Below, one piece after another: positions 15,454 to 25,583 of a stretch of DNA of 64,000 nt. The position numbers and the translations under genes are program-made. The DNA lies in assembly GCF_014873755.1 (NCBI RefSeq), contig NZ_JADBEG010000001.1, positions 5,001,001 to 5,065,000 of the forward strand. The letters run 5' to 3'. The stretch is from Amycolatopsis lexingtonensis (GTDB lineage Bacteria; Actinomycetota; Actinomycetes; Mycobacteriales; Pseudonocardiaceae). Numbering within the stretch: the first letter of the stretch is position 1; every line of letters begins with the position of its first letter. The notes under the pieces were generated by a model. The model had not been told where the DNA came from. It did no database searches and saw nothing but the letters and a program-made list of their open reading frames with translations.

Positions 15454-17139
15454 CTAGTGGTCCGACTGCTTCGCGGCCGAAGCCGCTTCGGCGGTGTCGA
15501 ACTCACCGTGCTGGCCGTCCTCCGTCGCGGAGTGGCCGTTGCCGTGCCCGTTGCCGTGGGCCCGCTGCAGCGCGGCGGTCTCCTCGGCCGGGTCCGGCGA
15601 CCAGAACGTGCCCGGGACGGCCTGCCCGGCCGAGCCAAGCTTGTTCATCTTCTTCGGCACGGACGCGCCCTGGTACTCGAGCGGGATCGCGTGGCCGTGG
15701 CTGTCCACGCCGGCGAGCGGCTGGTGGATCTCGATGAACTCACCGTGCGGCAGCCGCTTGATGATGCCGGTCTCGACGCCGTGCTCCAGCACCTCGCGGT
15801 CGGCCCGCTGCAGGCCCAGGCAGAGCCGGTAAGTGAGGTAGTAGGCGATCGGCGGCACGATGAGCACGCCGATGCGGCCCGCCCACGTCGTCGCGTTCAG
15901 GGAGATGTCGAAGCTGTCGGCGATGATGTCGTTGAAGCCCGACAGCTCGATCACCATGAAGAAGCCCAGCGCCATCGCGCCCAGCGCCGTGCGGACCGGG
16001 ACGTCCCGGGGCCGCTGGAGCAGGTTGTGGTGCGCGGTGTCCTTGGACAGCTTCCGCTCGATGAACGGGTAGGTCAGGAACAGGCCGAACAGGATCGGCA
16101 TGCCGATCGCGCCGGGGAAGAACACCGCCGGGATCGTGTAGTTCCCGAGGTAGACCTCCCACGCGGGCCAGATCCGGAGCATGCCGTCGGCCCAGGCCAT
16201 GTACCAGTCCGGCTGCGAGCCCGCCGAGACCTGCGCCGGGTTGTACGGGCCGAAGTTCCACACCGGGTTGATCTGGAACAACCCCGACATCAGCGCCAGC
16301 ACACCCACGACCAGGGTGAAGAACGCCCCGCCCTTGAGCGCGAAGTACGGCATGATCCGCACCCCGACGACGTTGGTCTCCTTGCGCCGCACCCCCGGGA
16401 ACTGGGTGTGCTTCTGGTACCAGACCAGCGCCAGGTGCGCCCCGACCAGCGCGAGCATGATCCCCGGCAGAAGCAGGATGTGCAGCGTGTACAGGCGCGG
16501 GATGATCTGGTCGCCCGGGAACTCCCCGCCGAACAGCGCCCAGTGGATCCAGGTGCCCATCACCGGCACCGAGAGCACGATGCCCGACAGCGTCGCGCGG
16601 ATACCGGTACCCGAGAGCAGGTCGTCCGGGAGCGAGTAGCCGAAGAAGCCTTCGAAACAGCCCAGGATCAGCAGCAGCCCGCCGATCACCCAGTTCGCCT
16701 CACGCGGGCGCCGGAACGCACCGGTGAAGAAGATCCGCAGCATGTGCACGGCCATCGACGCCACGAAGATCAGCGCCGCCCAGTGGTGCAGCTGCCGCAT
16801 GAACAGCCCGCCGCGCACGTCGAAGGAGAGGTCCAGCGTCGTGCGGAACGCCTGCGACATCTCCAGGCCCTGCATGTTCTTGAAGCTGCCCTGGTAGACG
16901 ACCTCCTGCATGGAGGGGTCGAAGAACAGCGTCAGGTACACACCGGTGAGCAGCAGGATGATGAAGCTGTAGAGCGCGATCTCCCCGAGCAGGAACGACC
17001 AGTGCGTCGGGAACACCTTGTTCATCTGGTGCCGCAGGCCCTTGGCCGCGTGGTACCGCCGGTCCGCGTTGTCCGCGGCCTCGCCCACGTGCCGCTCCAC
17101 GGCACTCGACCCCTTGGTCGGGGTGGTCAGTGAACTCAT
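15454..17139 (-). CDS. qcrB: Cytochrome bc1 complex cytochrome b subunit
   Basis: QcrB holds the quinol sites and two b hemes of complex III, which in actinobacteria forms a supercomplex with the aa3 oxidase. Of its 561 residues, about 40-430 form the membrane core. The heme-ligand histidines are in [18 protein letters not shown] and [30 protein letters not shown] segment lies in the quinol-oxidation domain. A hydrophilic C-terminal tail of about 130 residues, rich in His/Gly at [10 protein letters not shown], is longer than in proteobacterial cytochrome b and usual in this phylum. Its start overlaps the qcrA stop by four bases. Confidence 0.97.
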   Translation of the reverse strand: MSSLTTPTKGSSAVERHVGEAADNADRRYHAAKGLRHQMNKVFPTHWSFLLGEIALYSFIILLLTGVYLTLFFDPSMQEVVYQGSFKNMQGLEMSQAFRTTLDLSFDVRGGLFMRQLHHWAALIFVASMAVHMLRIFFTGAFRRPREANWVIGGLLLILGCFEGFFGYSLPDDLLSGTGIRATLSGIVLSVPVMGTWIHWALFGGEFPGDQIIPRLYTLHILLLPGIMLALVGAHLALVWYQKHTQFPGVRRKETNVVGVRIMPYFALKGGAFFTLVVGVLALMSGLFQINPVWNFGPYNPAQVSAGSQPDWYMAWADGMLRIWPAWEVYLGNYTIPAVFFPGAIGMPILFGLFLTYPFIERKLSKDTAHHNLLQRPRDVPVRTALGAMALGFFMVIELSGFNDIIADSFDISLNATTWAGRIGVLIVPPIAYYLTYRLCLGLQRADREVLEHGVETGIIKRLPHGEFIEIHQPLAGVDSHGHAIPLEYQGASVPKKMNKLGSAGQAVPGTFWSPDPAEETAALQRAHGNGHGNGHSATEDGQHGEFDTAEAASAAKQSDH

Positions 17140-18290
17140 GACTTACGCTCCCAAAAGGCCGGACCGATGGCCTCGATGAAGTCGCCTCGCGCGATCAAGT
17201 ATCCCTCTTCGTCCACCGTGATCGGTAGCTGGGCCAGCGGACGCGTCGCCGGGCCGAAAATCGGCTTGGCGTAGTGCAGCGCGTCGAACTGCGACTGGTG
17301 GCAGGGGCACAGGATGCGGTTGGTGCGCTGCTCGTACAGGGAGGTCGGGCAGCCGACGTGGCTGCAGATCTTCGTGTACGCGTAGTAGTCGCCGAAGTTG
17401 AAGTCCTCCTGGCCGGACCGCTTGACCACCTTGGCGGCGTCGGTCGGGCGCAGGCGGATCAGCATGACCGGGTTGTCGACCCGGGTCAGCGCGGCGGCCA
17501 GCAGTTCCGGCTTGCCCTTTTCGGACTCGCGGTACGGGAAGACGGTTTCCATCGCGCCGGCGTCGAGGTCCTCGGCCTTGACCAGGCTGACCTCTTCGCC
17601 CTCCTCCAGCGGCTTGCCGGTGTTGCGGCGCAGGTAGACCTTCTCGCCCGGGAAGTTCGGCTGCCAGCCGGTGTGCCACAGCGACTCGCGGGTCTCGCTG
17701 TCCTTCCACGGGTTCTTGATGAAGGACGCCAGCGGCAGCGCGGCGGCCGCGAGGCCCAGCGTGCCGGCCCCGGCGATGGCCGAGCGCTTGATCAGCGACC
17801 GGCGCGCGATGGTGCTGCGGTTGCCGGCGTCGGCCAGGTGCGCGAGGAACGTCTGGCGGTCGACCTCGGCCGACCCCTTGCCCTCGCCGTCGTGGCGCTC
17901 CTGCACCGCGACCTCGGCCGGCACGAACTTCTTCGTGTACAGGATCACGCCGATGCCGAGGCCGAGGATGGCCAGGCCGAGCGTGATGCCGAGCATCGGG
18001 GTGTAGAGGCTGTACCAGAAGTGGCCGCTCTCGTTGTCCGGCGCCTCGTACTTCCACGGCCACCAGATCAGCGAGACGACGAAGCCCAGCCCGGCCACGG
18101 CGGACAGGGCGAACCAGAACGCCACCAGGCGCTCGGCGCGCTTCTCCGCCCGGGTGCCCTCCACCGGCCACGGGGTGGGGTACTCGACGATCTCGACGCC
18201 GTCGAGCTGCCCGCCCAGCTTGACCAGCTGGTCCCGGTCCATCTCAGCCAGCTCCGCCTCCGTCGGCGGCTTCGGCCCCTCGGCACTCAT
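17136..18290 (-). CDS. qcrA: Cytochrome bc1 complex Rieske iron-sulfur subunit
   Basis: QcrA carries the [2Fe-2S] cluster that takes an electron from menaquinol. The 384-residue protein has three membrane helices in its N-terminal half, as in other actinobacterial Rieske subunits, one of them next to a twin-arginine-like [14 protein letters not shown]. The cluster motifs are CSHVGC and [12 protein letters not shown] 18290 is chosen because it overlaps the qcrC stop as ATGA; another ATG lies 18 bases upstream inside qcrC. Confidence 0.96.
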   Translation of the reverse strand: MSAEGPKPPTEAELAEMDRDQLVKLGGQLDGVEIVEYPTPWPVEGTRAEKRAERLVAFWFALSAVAGLGFVVSLIWWPWKYEAPDNESGHFWYSLYTPMLGITLGLAILGLGIGVILYTKKFVPAEVAVQERHDGEGKGSAEVDRQTFLAHLADAGNRSTIARRSLIKRSAIAGAGTLGLAAAALPLASFIKNPWKDSETRESLWHTGWQPNFPGEKVYLRRNTGKPLEEGEEVSLVKAEDLDAGAMETVFPYRESEKGKPELLAAALTRVDNPVMLIRLRPTDAAKVVKRSGQEDFNFGDYYAYTKICSHVGCPTSLYEQRTNRILCPCHQSQFDALHYAKPIFGPATRPLAQLPITVDEEGYLIARGDFIEAIGPAFWERKS

Positions 18291-19105
18291 GCCTTCGATC
18301 CAATCCACAACGTCACGCCGATCAGCGCGGCGATACCGACGATAAAGGCGATGACGCCCTCCGAAGCGGGGCCGACCCCGCCGAGGCCGTTACCACCCGG
18401 GTCATTGTTGCCGTCGGACACCGACTTCACGTAGGCGACGATGTCCTTCTTCTCCTCCGGCGACAGCTGCCGGTCGGAGAACTTCGGCATGTTCTGGGGG
18501 CCGGTCAGCATGGCCGTGTAGATCTGCTCTTCGCTGGCCGGGTCCAGGTTCGGCGCGTACTTGCCCGCCGACAGCGCGCCGCCGCGGCCGGTGAAGTTGT
18601 GGCACGAAGCACAGTTCAGGCGGAACAGCTCGCCACCGCGGGCCGGGTCCGAGCCGCGCAGGGCCTCGCCCTTCTCGGCCGGGCGCTGGACGCCGCCGCC
18701 GTGCGCCTGGATGTAGGCGCCGACGGCGTCGATCTCGGCCTCGGTCAGCTTCGGCGGCTTCCGCGCGGCCTGGGCCTCCTGGCGCGCGGCGGGCATGCGG
18801 CCCGAAGAAGTCTGGAAGTACACCGCGGCGTCGCCGATGCCGATCAGGCTCGGCCCGCGGTCCTGCACGCCTTCGAGGTTCGCGCCGTGGCACGCGATGC
18901 AGGTGTTGTTGTAGACCTGCTCGCCCAAGCGCAGCTGCGCCGGCGTGCCCTGGGCCTGCGCGGTCTGCGGCTCCGGGGCGAACACGGCGTACAGGGCGCC
19001 GGCGCCCACCAGCGCGATACCGAGCGCGAGCAGGCCGGCGAACCGCCTCCGCAGCTTCGACCGCGCGCGGTAGCGGCGCTCCGACGATTTGGTGCTGGTG
19101 GTCAT
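18287..19105 (-). CDS. qcrC: Cytochrome bc1 complex diheme cytochrome c subunit
   Basis: QcrC is the diheme cytochrome that passes electrons directly to the aa3 oxidase, replacing soluble cytochrome c. The 272 residues contain an N-terminal anchor ([18 protein letters not shown]), two heme c sites CIACH and CASCH, and a C-terminal helix ([19 protein letters not shown]). Methionines in the GRMP and QNMPKF regions are likely sixth ligands. It lies 61 bases after ctaE. Confidence 0.97.
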   Translation of the reverse strand: MTTSTKSSERRYRARSKLRRRFAGLLALGIALVGAGALYAVFAPEPQTAQAQGTPAQLRLGEQVYNNTCIACHGANLEGVQDRGPSLIGIGDAAVYFQTSSGRMPAARQEAQAARKPPKLTEAEIDAVGAYIQAHGGGVQRPAEKGEALRGSDPARGGELFRLNCASCHNFTGRGGALSAGKYAPNLDPASEEQIYTAMLTGPQNMPKFSDRQLSPEEKKDIVAYVKSVSDGNNDPGGNGLGGVGPASEGVIAFIVGIAALIGVTLWIGSKA

Positions 19106-19166
19106 CTTGCGGCAACCCTTGCTGTCAGTTCAGGCCGATGGTGATGGTGGTGGCGGCTGGGCGGAC

Positions 19167-19790
19167 CTACGGAAGGAGGTAGATCACACCGAACAGGCCG
19201 ACCCACACGATGTCGACGAAGTGCCAGTAGTAGGACACGACGATCGCCGACGTGGCCTGGGCGGGCGTGAACTTGCTCAGCTTCGTGCGGATGAGCAGGT
19301 ACACGAAGGCGACGAGCCCGCCGATGACGTGCAGGCCGTGGAACCCGGTGGCGAGGTAGAAGACCGTGCCGAACGGGCCGGACGGGATCGTCATCCCCTC
19401 TTCGACCAGGTTGTGGTACTCGTTGGCCTGGCCGGCGACGAAGATCGCGCCCATGATCAACGTGATGATGTACCAGCGGCGCAGCCCGTAGACGTCGCCG
19501 CGCTCGGCGGCGAACACCCCGAACTGGCAGGTCAGCGAGGACAGCACGAGGATCACCGTGAACGGGATCGCGTACGCCACGTTGAGGTGGAACTCCTCGC
19601 CGTGCAGCGGCGGCGGCCACTGGCCGGACGAGTTCTGCGCCTTGACGGTGAAGAACATCGCGAACAGTCCGGCGAAGAACATCAGCTCGCTGGACAGCCA
19701 CACGATGGTGCCGACACTGACCATGTTCGGCCGGTTCAGCGAGTGGACCCGCTGACTGATGGTGGGAGCTGCCGTTGTCACGCGTCGCAT
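19167..19790 (-). CDS. ctaE: Cytochrome c oxidase subunit III
   Basis: CtaE is the third core subunit of the aa3 oxidase. The 207 residues hold five membrane helices, with [15 protein letters not shown] and [19 protein letters not shown] as family signatures. The start is ATG 19790 with GAGAGGAC upstream; the longer frame adds residues not seen in the family. It heads the ctaE-qcrCAB operon, as in mycobacteria and corynebacteria. Confidence 0.95.
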   Translation of the reverse strand: MRRVTTAAPTISQRVHSLNRPNMVSVGTIVWLSSELMFFAGLFAMFFTVKAQNSSGQWPPPLHGEEFHLNVAYAIPFTVILVLSSLTCQFGVFAAERGDVYGLRRWYIITLIMGAIFVAGQANEYHNLVEEGMTIPSGPFGTVFYLATGFHGLHVIGGLVAFVYLLIRTKLSKFTPAQATSAIVVSYYWHFVDIVWVGLFGVIYLLP

Positions 19791-19885
19791 TATGTCCTCT
19801 CGCACCGCCGCTCCGCCGGGTGGGTCCACGGCGGGTCGTCTGCGTAACCGATCACACGGCATGCCCGGGAAGGTGAGAGCTACTC

Positions 19886-20299
19886 ATGGGTTTGGTGAAC
19901 CGCCTGCTCAACCTGGTCAAGAGGCGCGAAACGCCTGTTCTCGGGCCCGACGACCCCGGGCTGGAGATCGTCGCGGAGGCCTTCGACCCGGTCGTCGCGG
20001 ACTCCGCCGTGCTCGCGGGTTCACCCGGTTGGGTCAGCACGGCACCGGCCGTCCTGCGGCACCACCTGCTGCTCCCGCCGGACCGGGTCGCCGAAGCGGC
20101 CTCGATCCTTGCCCAAGACGGCTACGACCTGCGGGAACAGGGTGCCCGGGGTGACTTCGCGCACGTGCTCGCGGTGCGCGTCCAGGTGCTCGACGCGCTC
20201 CACTGCGCCCAGGAACGGTCCCGGATGGCGGGCCTCGCGCAACGATTGGGCGGCGACGCGCTGGGCTGGGACGCGCTCCAGCCGGAGCCGACCGCGTGA
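19886..20299 (+). CDS. Conserved hypothetical protein, divergent from ctaE
   Basis: This 137-residue protein is not recognised. It starts at ATG 19886 after a GGTGAGAG-type ribosome site. It has a basic N-terminus (NRLLNLVKRRE), no signal peptide and no membrane helix. A VLRHHLLLPPDRVAEAASILAQDGYDL segment suggests a small alpha/beta domain. It is divergent from ctaE with 95 bases between the starts, and is followed by a receiver-like gene and trpD. No function is claimed. Confidence 0.75.
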   Translation: MGLVNRLLNLVKRRETPVLGPDDPGLEIVAEAFDPVVADSAVLAGSPGWVSTAPAVLRHHLLLPPDRVAEAASILAQDGYDLREQGARGDFAHVLAVRVQVLDALHCAQERSRMAGLAQRLGGDALGWDALQPEPTA

Positions 20300-20356
20300 T
20301 GTCGGTCTCTGCCGATACGATCGGCGGAGTTCGGTGACGAGACGGAGGCGTGCGCA

Positions 20357-20758
20357 ATGGGCGAGTCGATGCGGGTCCTGGTGTTCAGCCACAAGGCAGA
20401 GGTGCGCGAAGCGATCGTGAACGCAGTCGGCCGCCGGCCCGCGGCGGACCTGGCGCGCGTGGACTACGTCGAGGCGGCCGGCATCGCCGACGTGCTGTCC
20501 GAGGTGGACGCCGGCAACGTCGACCTCGCGATCCTCGACGGCGAAGCGCAGCCCACCGGCGGCATCGGCCTCTGCCGCCAGCTCAAGGCCGAGATCACGA
20601 ACTGCCCGCCGATCGTGGTTTCGGTGCGGCGCAAGGACGACCGGTGGCTGGCGACCTGGTCACAGGCGGACGCCGTGCTGGTGCACCCGCTGGACCCGCT
20701 GACCGCCGCGGAGACCGTCGCCGACGTGCTGCGACGGGTCCCCGTCGTGAACGGCTGA
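20357..20758 (+). CDS. Atypical response-regulator receiver-like protein
   Basis: The 133 residues resemble a lone CheY-like receiver domain: strand MRVLVFSH, a helix, then DLAILDGEA with Asp61 at the phospho-acceptor position, and a closing [19 protein letters not shown]. The acidic pair normally found at the first strand is replaced by SHK, so Mg-dependent phosphorylation is doubtful. GGAGG lies nine bases before ATG 20357. It lies five bases before trpD and is probably cotranscribed with it. Confidence 0.72.
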   Translation: MGESMRVLVFSHKAEVREAIVNAVGRRPAADLARVDYVEAAGIADVLSEVDAGNVDLAILDGEAQPTGGIGLCRQLKAEITNCPPIVVSVRRKDDRWLATWSQADAVLVHPLDPLTAAETVADVLRRVPVVNG

Positions 20759-20763
20759 GCCCG

Positions 20764-21798
<1,035 letters not shown>

Positions 21799-21875
21799 CC
21801 TTCACCGGCTGCGCTTCGGCCTCCCTCAGGGGCCCGGCAAAGTCGCGTCGGTGCGGTCCGCAGCGGTGCTCCAGC

Positions 21876-21930
21876 GTCTTGAATGAGTCATTCAGGACGC
21901 CCGAAGACCTGAATGAGTCATTCAGGACGT
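21876..21930. repeat. Class A palindromic repeat, copy 2 (tandem units)
   Basis: Two units of TGAATGAGTCATTCA lie at 21880-21894 and 21910-21924, here in the same orientation, unlike the inverted pairs at 11058 and 30283. Each is flanked by short pairing ends such as CGTC and GACG. It lies between convergent trpD and the EamA gene and could terminate both. Confidence 0.85.
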
Positions 21931-21978
21931 GGGGCGAGCGGCTCACTGGCGGCACCACCTGCCGGGCGATCCACCGGC

Positions 21979-22908
21979 TCACTTGCAGGCGGCGGGTTCG
22001 GGCACCGCGCCCGCTGTCCCCCGGCCGTTCCCGCCCGGCGCCTCGGTCCGGCGCCCGCGCTGGGGAGCCAGGGCGGCCGCCAGGACCGCGAGCATGCCCA
22101 CCGCTTCCGGCCAGCTCGGGCGGTGGCCGTAGAACGCGATGTCCACCAGCACCGCCACCACCGGGTACAGGTAGGACAGCAGCGCCACCGTCGTGGTCGG
22201 CAGCTTGCCGATGCTCGCGTACATCAGCACGTACATCAGTGCCGTGTGGACGGTCCCGAGCAGGACCAGCCACAGCAGCCCCGAAGTCGTCGTGGGCAGG
22301 GGCGTGACTAGCAGCAGGGGCGCCAGCACCAGCGCGCCCACCGTCGTCTGCACGGCGGCCAGGAGGTGCGGGCGGATGTGCTTCAGCTGCTTCGCGACGA
22401 AGGACGCTCCCGCGTACAGCACGGCGGCGCCGAGTGCGAGGCCGATTCCGACCAGCTGCACGGGTTTGCCGTCCTCGCCGTGGGCGGAAAGCGAGATCAA
22501 CGCCACTCCGCCGAACGCGATGGCGGCGCGGGCCAGGTGGCTCTTCGCGACCTTCTCGCCGAGGAACGCGGCCGCCAGGCCGACCAGGATCAGCGGCTGC
22601 GTGTGGTAGACGACCGTGCTGACCGAGATCGACGACAGCGCGTAGGAAGCGAACAGCAGCACCCAGTTGCCGACCAGGAACAGCCCGCCGAGCACGGCCA
22701 GGCCGAGGTCGCGGCGGGACGGCCGCCAGGCCTGCAGCCAGCCGCGGGAGAGGCACCACAGCACCAGCAACGTGCCGCCGACGAAGCAGCGGGCGAACGC
22801 CACCGCCGGTGCGGCCGCGCCGCTCTCGAGGACGACGGCACCGATCGTGCCGGACATGGCCATCGCCGCGGACCACTGGAGGAGCGGGCGGGTTTCCGAG
22901 TTCGTCAT
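21979..22908 (-). CDS. EamA-family (DMT) transporter
   Basis: This 309-residue inner-membrane protein has ten hydrophobic helices in two EamA repeats, the second starting near GIGLALGAAVLYAGASFVAK. The family exports amino acids, metabolites or drugs; the substrate is unknown. ATG 22908 is preferred over ATG 22941. It is divergent from a GlxA-type regulator, which probably controls it. Confidence 0.85.
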   Translation of the reverse strand: MTNSETRPLLQWSAAMAMSGTIGAVVLESGAAAPAVAFARCFVGGTLLVLWCLSRGWLQAWRPSRRDLGLAVLGGLFLVGNWVLLFASYALSSISVSTVVYHTQPLILVGLAAAFLGEKVAKSHLARAAIAFGGVALISLSAHGEDGKPVQLVGIGLALGAAVLYAGASFVAKQLKHIRPHLLAAVQTTVGALVLAPLLLVTPLPTTTSGLLWLVLLGTVHTALMYVLMYASIGKLPTTTVALLSYLYPVVAVLVDIAFYGHRPSWPEAVGMLAVLAAALAPQRGRRTEAPGGNGRGTAGAVPEPAACK

Positions 22909-22945
22909 GCCGACCAGGTTCGTCTCGTCGGCGCCCGCCAACCAG

Positions 22946-22980
22946 TGTCAGAGATGACAACGACCGCAAAACTTGTGACA
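22946..22980. promoter_or_regulatory. Candidate operator between EamA and GlxA-type genes
   Basis: TGTCA-GAGA-TGACA at 22946-22959 is a perfect interrupted palindrome, and a further TGTGACA lies at 22974-22980. They lie in the 83 bases between the divergent starts. The nearby AraC-type regulator is the obvious candidate to bind them. Confidence 0.5.
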
Positions 22981-22991
22981 GACTGGCCGCC

Positions 22992-23951
22992 ATGGACGTC
23001 AACCGGGTCGCGGTGGTGCTCGCCGACCGCGTTTCGCCGTTCGAGCTGGGCGTCGCGTGCGAGGTCTTCGGCACCGACCGCAGCGCCGACGGCATCGAGG
23101 GCTGGGACTTCGGCGTCTGCTCGCCGGACGGCGGCGCGGTCGCCAGCTGGTCCGGGTTCGGGCTCTCCGGCCTGCGTGACCTCGGTTACGCGGCGACGGC
23201 GGACCTGCTCATCGTCCCGACGTGCGCACCCCGGACCGCCCCGCCACCGGAGCCCGTCCTGGACGTCCTGCGAGACGCCGCCGCGCGCGGGGCGTGGGTC
23301 GCGGGGTTCTGCGCGGGCGTGTTCACGCTGGGCTACGCGGGCCTGCTGGACGGGCGCCGCTGCACGGTCCACTGGGTGTACGAGGCGGAGTTCCGCGCGC
23401 GCTTCCCGGCGGCCGACGTCGACCCGCAGGCGCTGTACGCCGACGACGGCGGCGTCCTGACCAGCGCGGGCACGGTCGCGGCGGTCGACCTGTGCCTGCA
23501 CCTGGTCCGCCGGCTGCGCGGTGTCGCGGCGGCCACGACGCTGGCGCGCCGGATGGTCGCCGCCCCGCACCGCGCGGGCGGGCAGGCCCAGTTCGTCCAG
23601 GCCCCGGTCCCGGCCACGGCGGCGCCCGACGACGCCGTGGTCGCGGAAGCCCTGGAGTGGGTCGAACGGCGGCTGGACCAGCCGTTCACGGTGGCGGAGC
23701 TGGCCCGCCGCAGCGGCCTCGGCGAACGGACGTTCCTGCGCCGCTTCTCGGCCGCCACGGGCACGACGCCGCACCGGTGGCTGACCGAGCGGCGCCTGGA
23801 CCGCGCCCAGGCCCTGCTGGAGGAAGGCGGGCTGTCGGTGGAGGACATCGCGACGGCGTGCGGCTACGCGTCGGCGGCCGCGCTGCGCCACCAGTTCACG
23901 CGGCTGCGCGGGACGAGCCCGTCGTCGTACCGGACGGCTTTCCGGGGCTGA
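22992..23951 (+). CDS. GlxA-type AraC-family transcriptional regulator
   Basis: This 319-residue protein has an N-terminal DJ-1/PfpI-like domain (about 1-190), with its nucleophile-elbow-like cysteine in AGFCAGVFTLGYAGLL. A C-terminal AraC double helix-turn-helix follows (about 215-315): FTVAELARRSGLGERTFLRRF, then EDIATACGYASAAALRHQF. GlxA-like regulators sense small metabolites through the first domain. It is divergent from an EamA exporter, so it is likely its regulator. Confidence 0.88.
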   Translation: MDVNRVAVVLADRVSPFELGVACEVFGTDRSADGIEGWDFGVCSPDGGAVASWSGFGLSGLRDLGYAATADLLIVPTCAPRTAPPPEPVLDVLRDAAARGAWVAGFCAGVFTLGYAGLLDGRRCTVHWVYEAEFRARFPAADVDPQALYADDGGVLTSAGTVAAVDLCLHLVRRLRGVAAATTLARRMVAAPHRAGGQAQFVQAPVPATAAPDDAVVAEALEWVERRLDQPFTVAELARRSGLGERTFLRRFSAATGTTPHRWLTERRLDRAQALLEEGGLSVEDIATACGYASAAALRHQFTRLRGTSPSSYRTAFRG

Positions 23952-23955
23952 AATA

Positions 23956-23995
23956 CGAAACCGGCCGCCACGCGAGTGCGTGACGGCCGGTTTCG
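23956..23995. terminator. Bidirectional hairpin terminator
   Basis: CGAAACCGGCCG pairs with CGGCCGGTTTCG, with an inner CACGC/GCGTG stem. It lies between the convergent regulator gene and ctaF, five bases after one stop and seven before the other, so it probably serves both. Confidence 0.8.
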
Positions 23996-24002
23996 AAGGA
24001 AA

Positions 24003-24428
24003 TCAGTCGTGCGAGGGACCGGTGTGGTACTCGAACACCAGGCCACCGATGGTGATGAGCAGCGCGACGAGCGCGATCACCAGCAGCCAGATGTGGAAGA
24101 ACGCCAGCGCCAGCGCGGCGAGGGCCGCGGTGGCGGCCATGGCGACCGGCCAGTAGCTGCCTGGGCTGAAGAAGCCCAGCTCGCCGGCACCGTCGCTGAT
24201 CTCGGCGTCTTCGCGGTCTTCGGGACGCGGCTCGATGCGGCGGGCGACGAACTGCATGTAGCTGCCCGCCAGGAAGGCCAGCCCACCGGTCAGGATCAGC
24301 GCGACGATGCCCACCGGCTCGGGCTTGCCACCGAAGCGGGGATCCAGCACGGCCCACGTCCAGTACACGCCCGCCATGAGCACGGAGAAGATCGCCACGA
24401 TGAAGAAGATTCGGGCTTCGGCCTTCAT
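24003..24428 (-). CDS. ctaF: Cytochrome c oxidase subunit IV (actinobacterial type)
   Basis: CtaF is a small membrane subunit of the actinobacterial aa3 oxidase. Its 141 residues contain four helices: two at about 7-60 and two at about 90-135. The motif RIFFIVAIFSVLMAGVYW opens it and GGLVFEYHTGPSHD closes it. It follows ctaC by 29 bases, as in mycobacteria (Rv2199c). Confidence 0.93.
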   Translation of the reverse strand: MKAEARIFFIVAIFSVLMAGVYWTWAVLDPRFGGKPEPVGIVALILTGGLAFLAGSYMQFVARRIEPRPEDREDAEISDGAGELGFFSPGSYWPVAMAATAALAALALAFFHIWLLVIALVALLITIGGLVFEYHTGPSHD

Positions 24429-24457
24429 GGTCTTCCTCTACTCCTGTTCTGGCCGCG

Positions 24458-25417
24458 TCAGTTGGACGCGGTGCGGGCCGTGCGGTCGGTGTTGAACGGC
24501 TGGGTCGTGACCGCGTGCGGGGTGCACAGCTCGCCACAGTTCATCTTCGCCAGCGCCTCGGCGGCGGTGAACGCCTGGCCGGTCGCCGGGTTCGTCTGCT
24601 TGCGCAGCGCGATGTACTGGTCGTACTTGTCCGCCGAGAGCGCGCGGACCTCGAAGTTCATCACCGAGTGGTACGTGCCGCACAGCTCCGCGCACCGGCC
24701 GACGAAGGAGCCTTCGCGGTCGATCTTGTTCTGGAACGAGCTGTCCTGGTTGTTCTTGTCCGGGTTCGGCATGACGTCCCGCTTGAAGTGGAACTCCGGG
24801 ACCCAGAAGGAGTGGATGACGTCGGTGGAGATCAGGTCGTACTGGATGGTCTTGCCCACCGGGAGCACCAGGAGCGGGATCTCGCCGGAGGAGCCGACGG
24901 TGCTGACCTGCCGGCCGTCCGCCTTCTTCGCCGATTCGTCCTCGTACTTGAACTCCCAGTTCCACTGGAAGGCCACGACCTGGACCTTGACGTCCGGGTT
25001 CGGGATCTTGTCCAGGACCTTCGACTCCGTCGTCGCGGTGAAGAAGAACAGGACGCAGACCATGATCGTCGGGACGACGACCGTGAACAGCTCGAGCGGG
25101 ATGTTGTACTGGAACTGCCGGGGCAGCTCCTCCGGCTCGCCGTCGACCGTCTTCTTCTTGCGGTGGAACGTCGCGGTCCAGAAGATCAGGGCCCACACGA
25201 TGACACCCACGACCAGCGCCGCGACCACGGTCCAGGTCCAGAGGTTCCGCATCTGGTTCGCCTGCTCGGTGACACCGACCGGCCAGCCGAACCGCAGGAT
25301 CTCGTCGCCGGAGCACCCCGTCGCGGTCAGCGCGACCAGCACGGCCAACGCGGCGACGCGCACGGTCCGCTTACCCAGGGTGCGCTCGGGTTGTCCCACT
25401 GCGCCTCGCCCTTTCAC
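24458..25417 (-). CDS. ctaC: Cytochrome c oxidase subunit II
   Basis: CtaC carries the CuA centre that receives electrons from QcrC. The 319 residues start with a lipoprotein-like signal (LTATGC, Cys35), followed by two membrane helices (about 57-80 and 105-130) and the cupredoxin domain. CuA ligands are visible in CAELCGTYHSVM and in the earlier histidine of DVIHSFWVPEF. The start GTG 25417 follows AGGAGG. ctaC and ctaF form an operon divergent from asnB. Confidence 0.96.
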   Translation of the reverse strand: MKGRGAVGQPERTLGKRTVRVAALAVLVALTATGCSGDEILRFGWPVGVTEQANQMRNLWTWTVVAALVVGVIVWALIFWTATFHRKKKTVDGEPEELPRQFQYNIPLELFTVVVPTIMVCVLFFFTATTESKVLDKIPNPDVKVQVVAFQWNWEFKYEDESAKKADGRQVSTVGSSGEIPLLVLPVGKTIQYDLISTDVIHSFWVPEFHFKRDVMPNPDKNNQDSSFQNKIDREGSFVGRCAELCGTYHSVMNFEVRALSADKYDQYIALRKQTNPATGQAFTAAEALAKMNCGELCTPHAVTTQPFNTDRTARTASN

Positions 25418-25583
25418 CCAGAGCCTCCTACGACAGATCTTCGTGACAGGCGGAGCCTAGCCGAGTTGGCCTACTCCGCTGACCAAGGGGTAACCCCTGA
25501 CGCGCGTGGTACTCGCCACGACCGGCCCGGCATACTGGGCGCTTCCCAGCCCCGCGAATACCCCTGAAGGTGTGTGAGTACCC

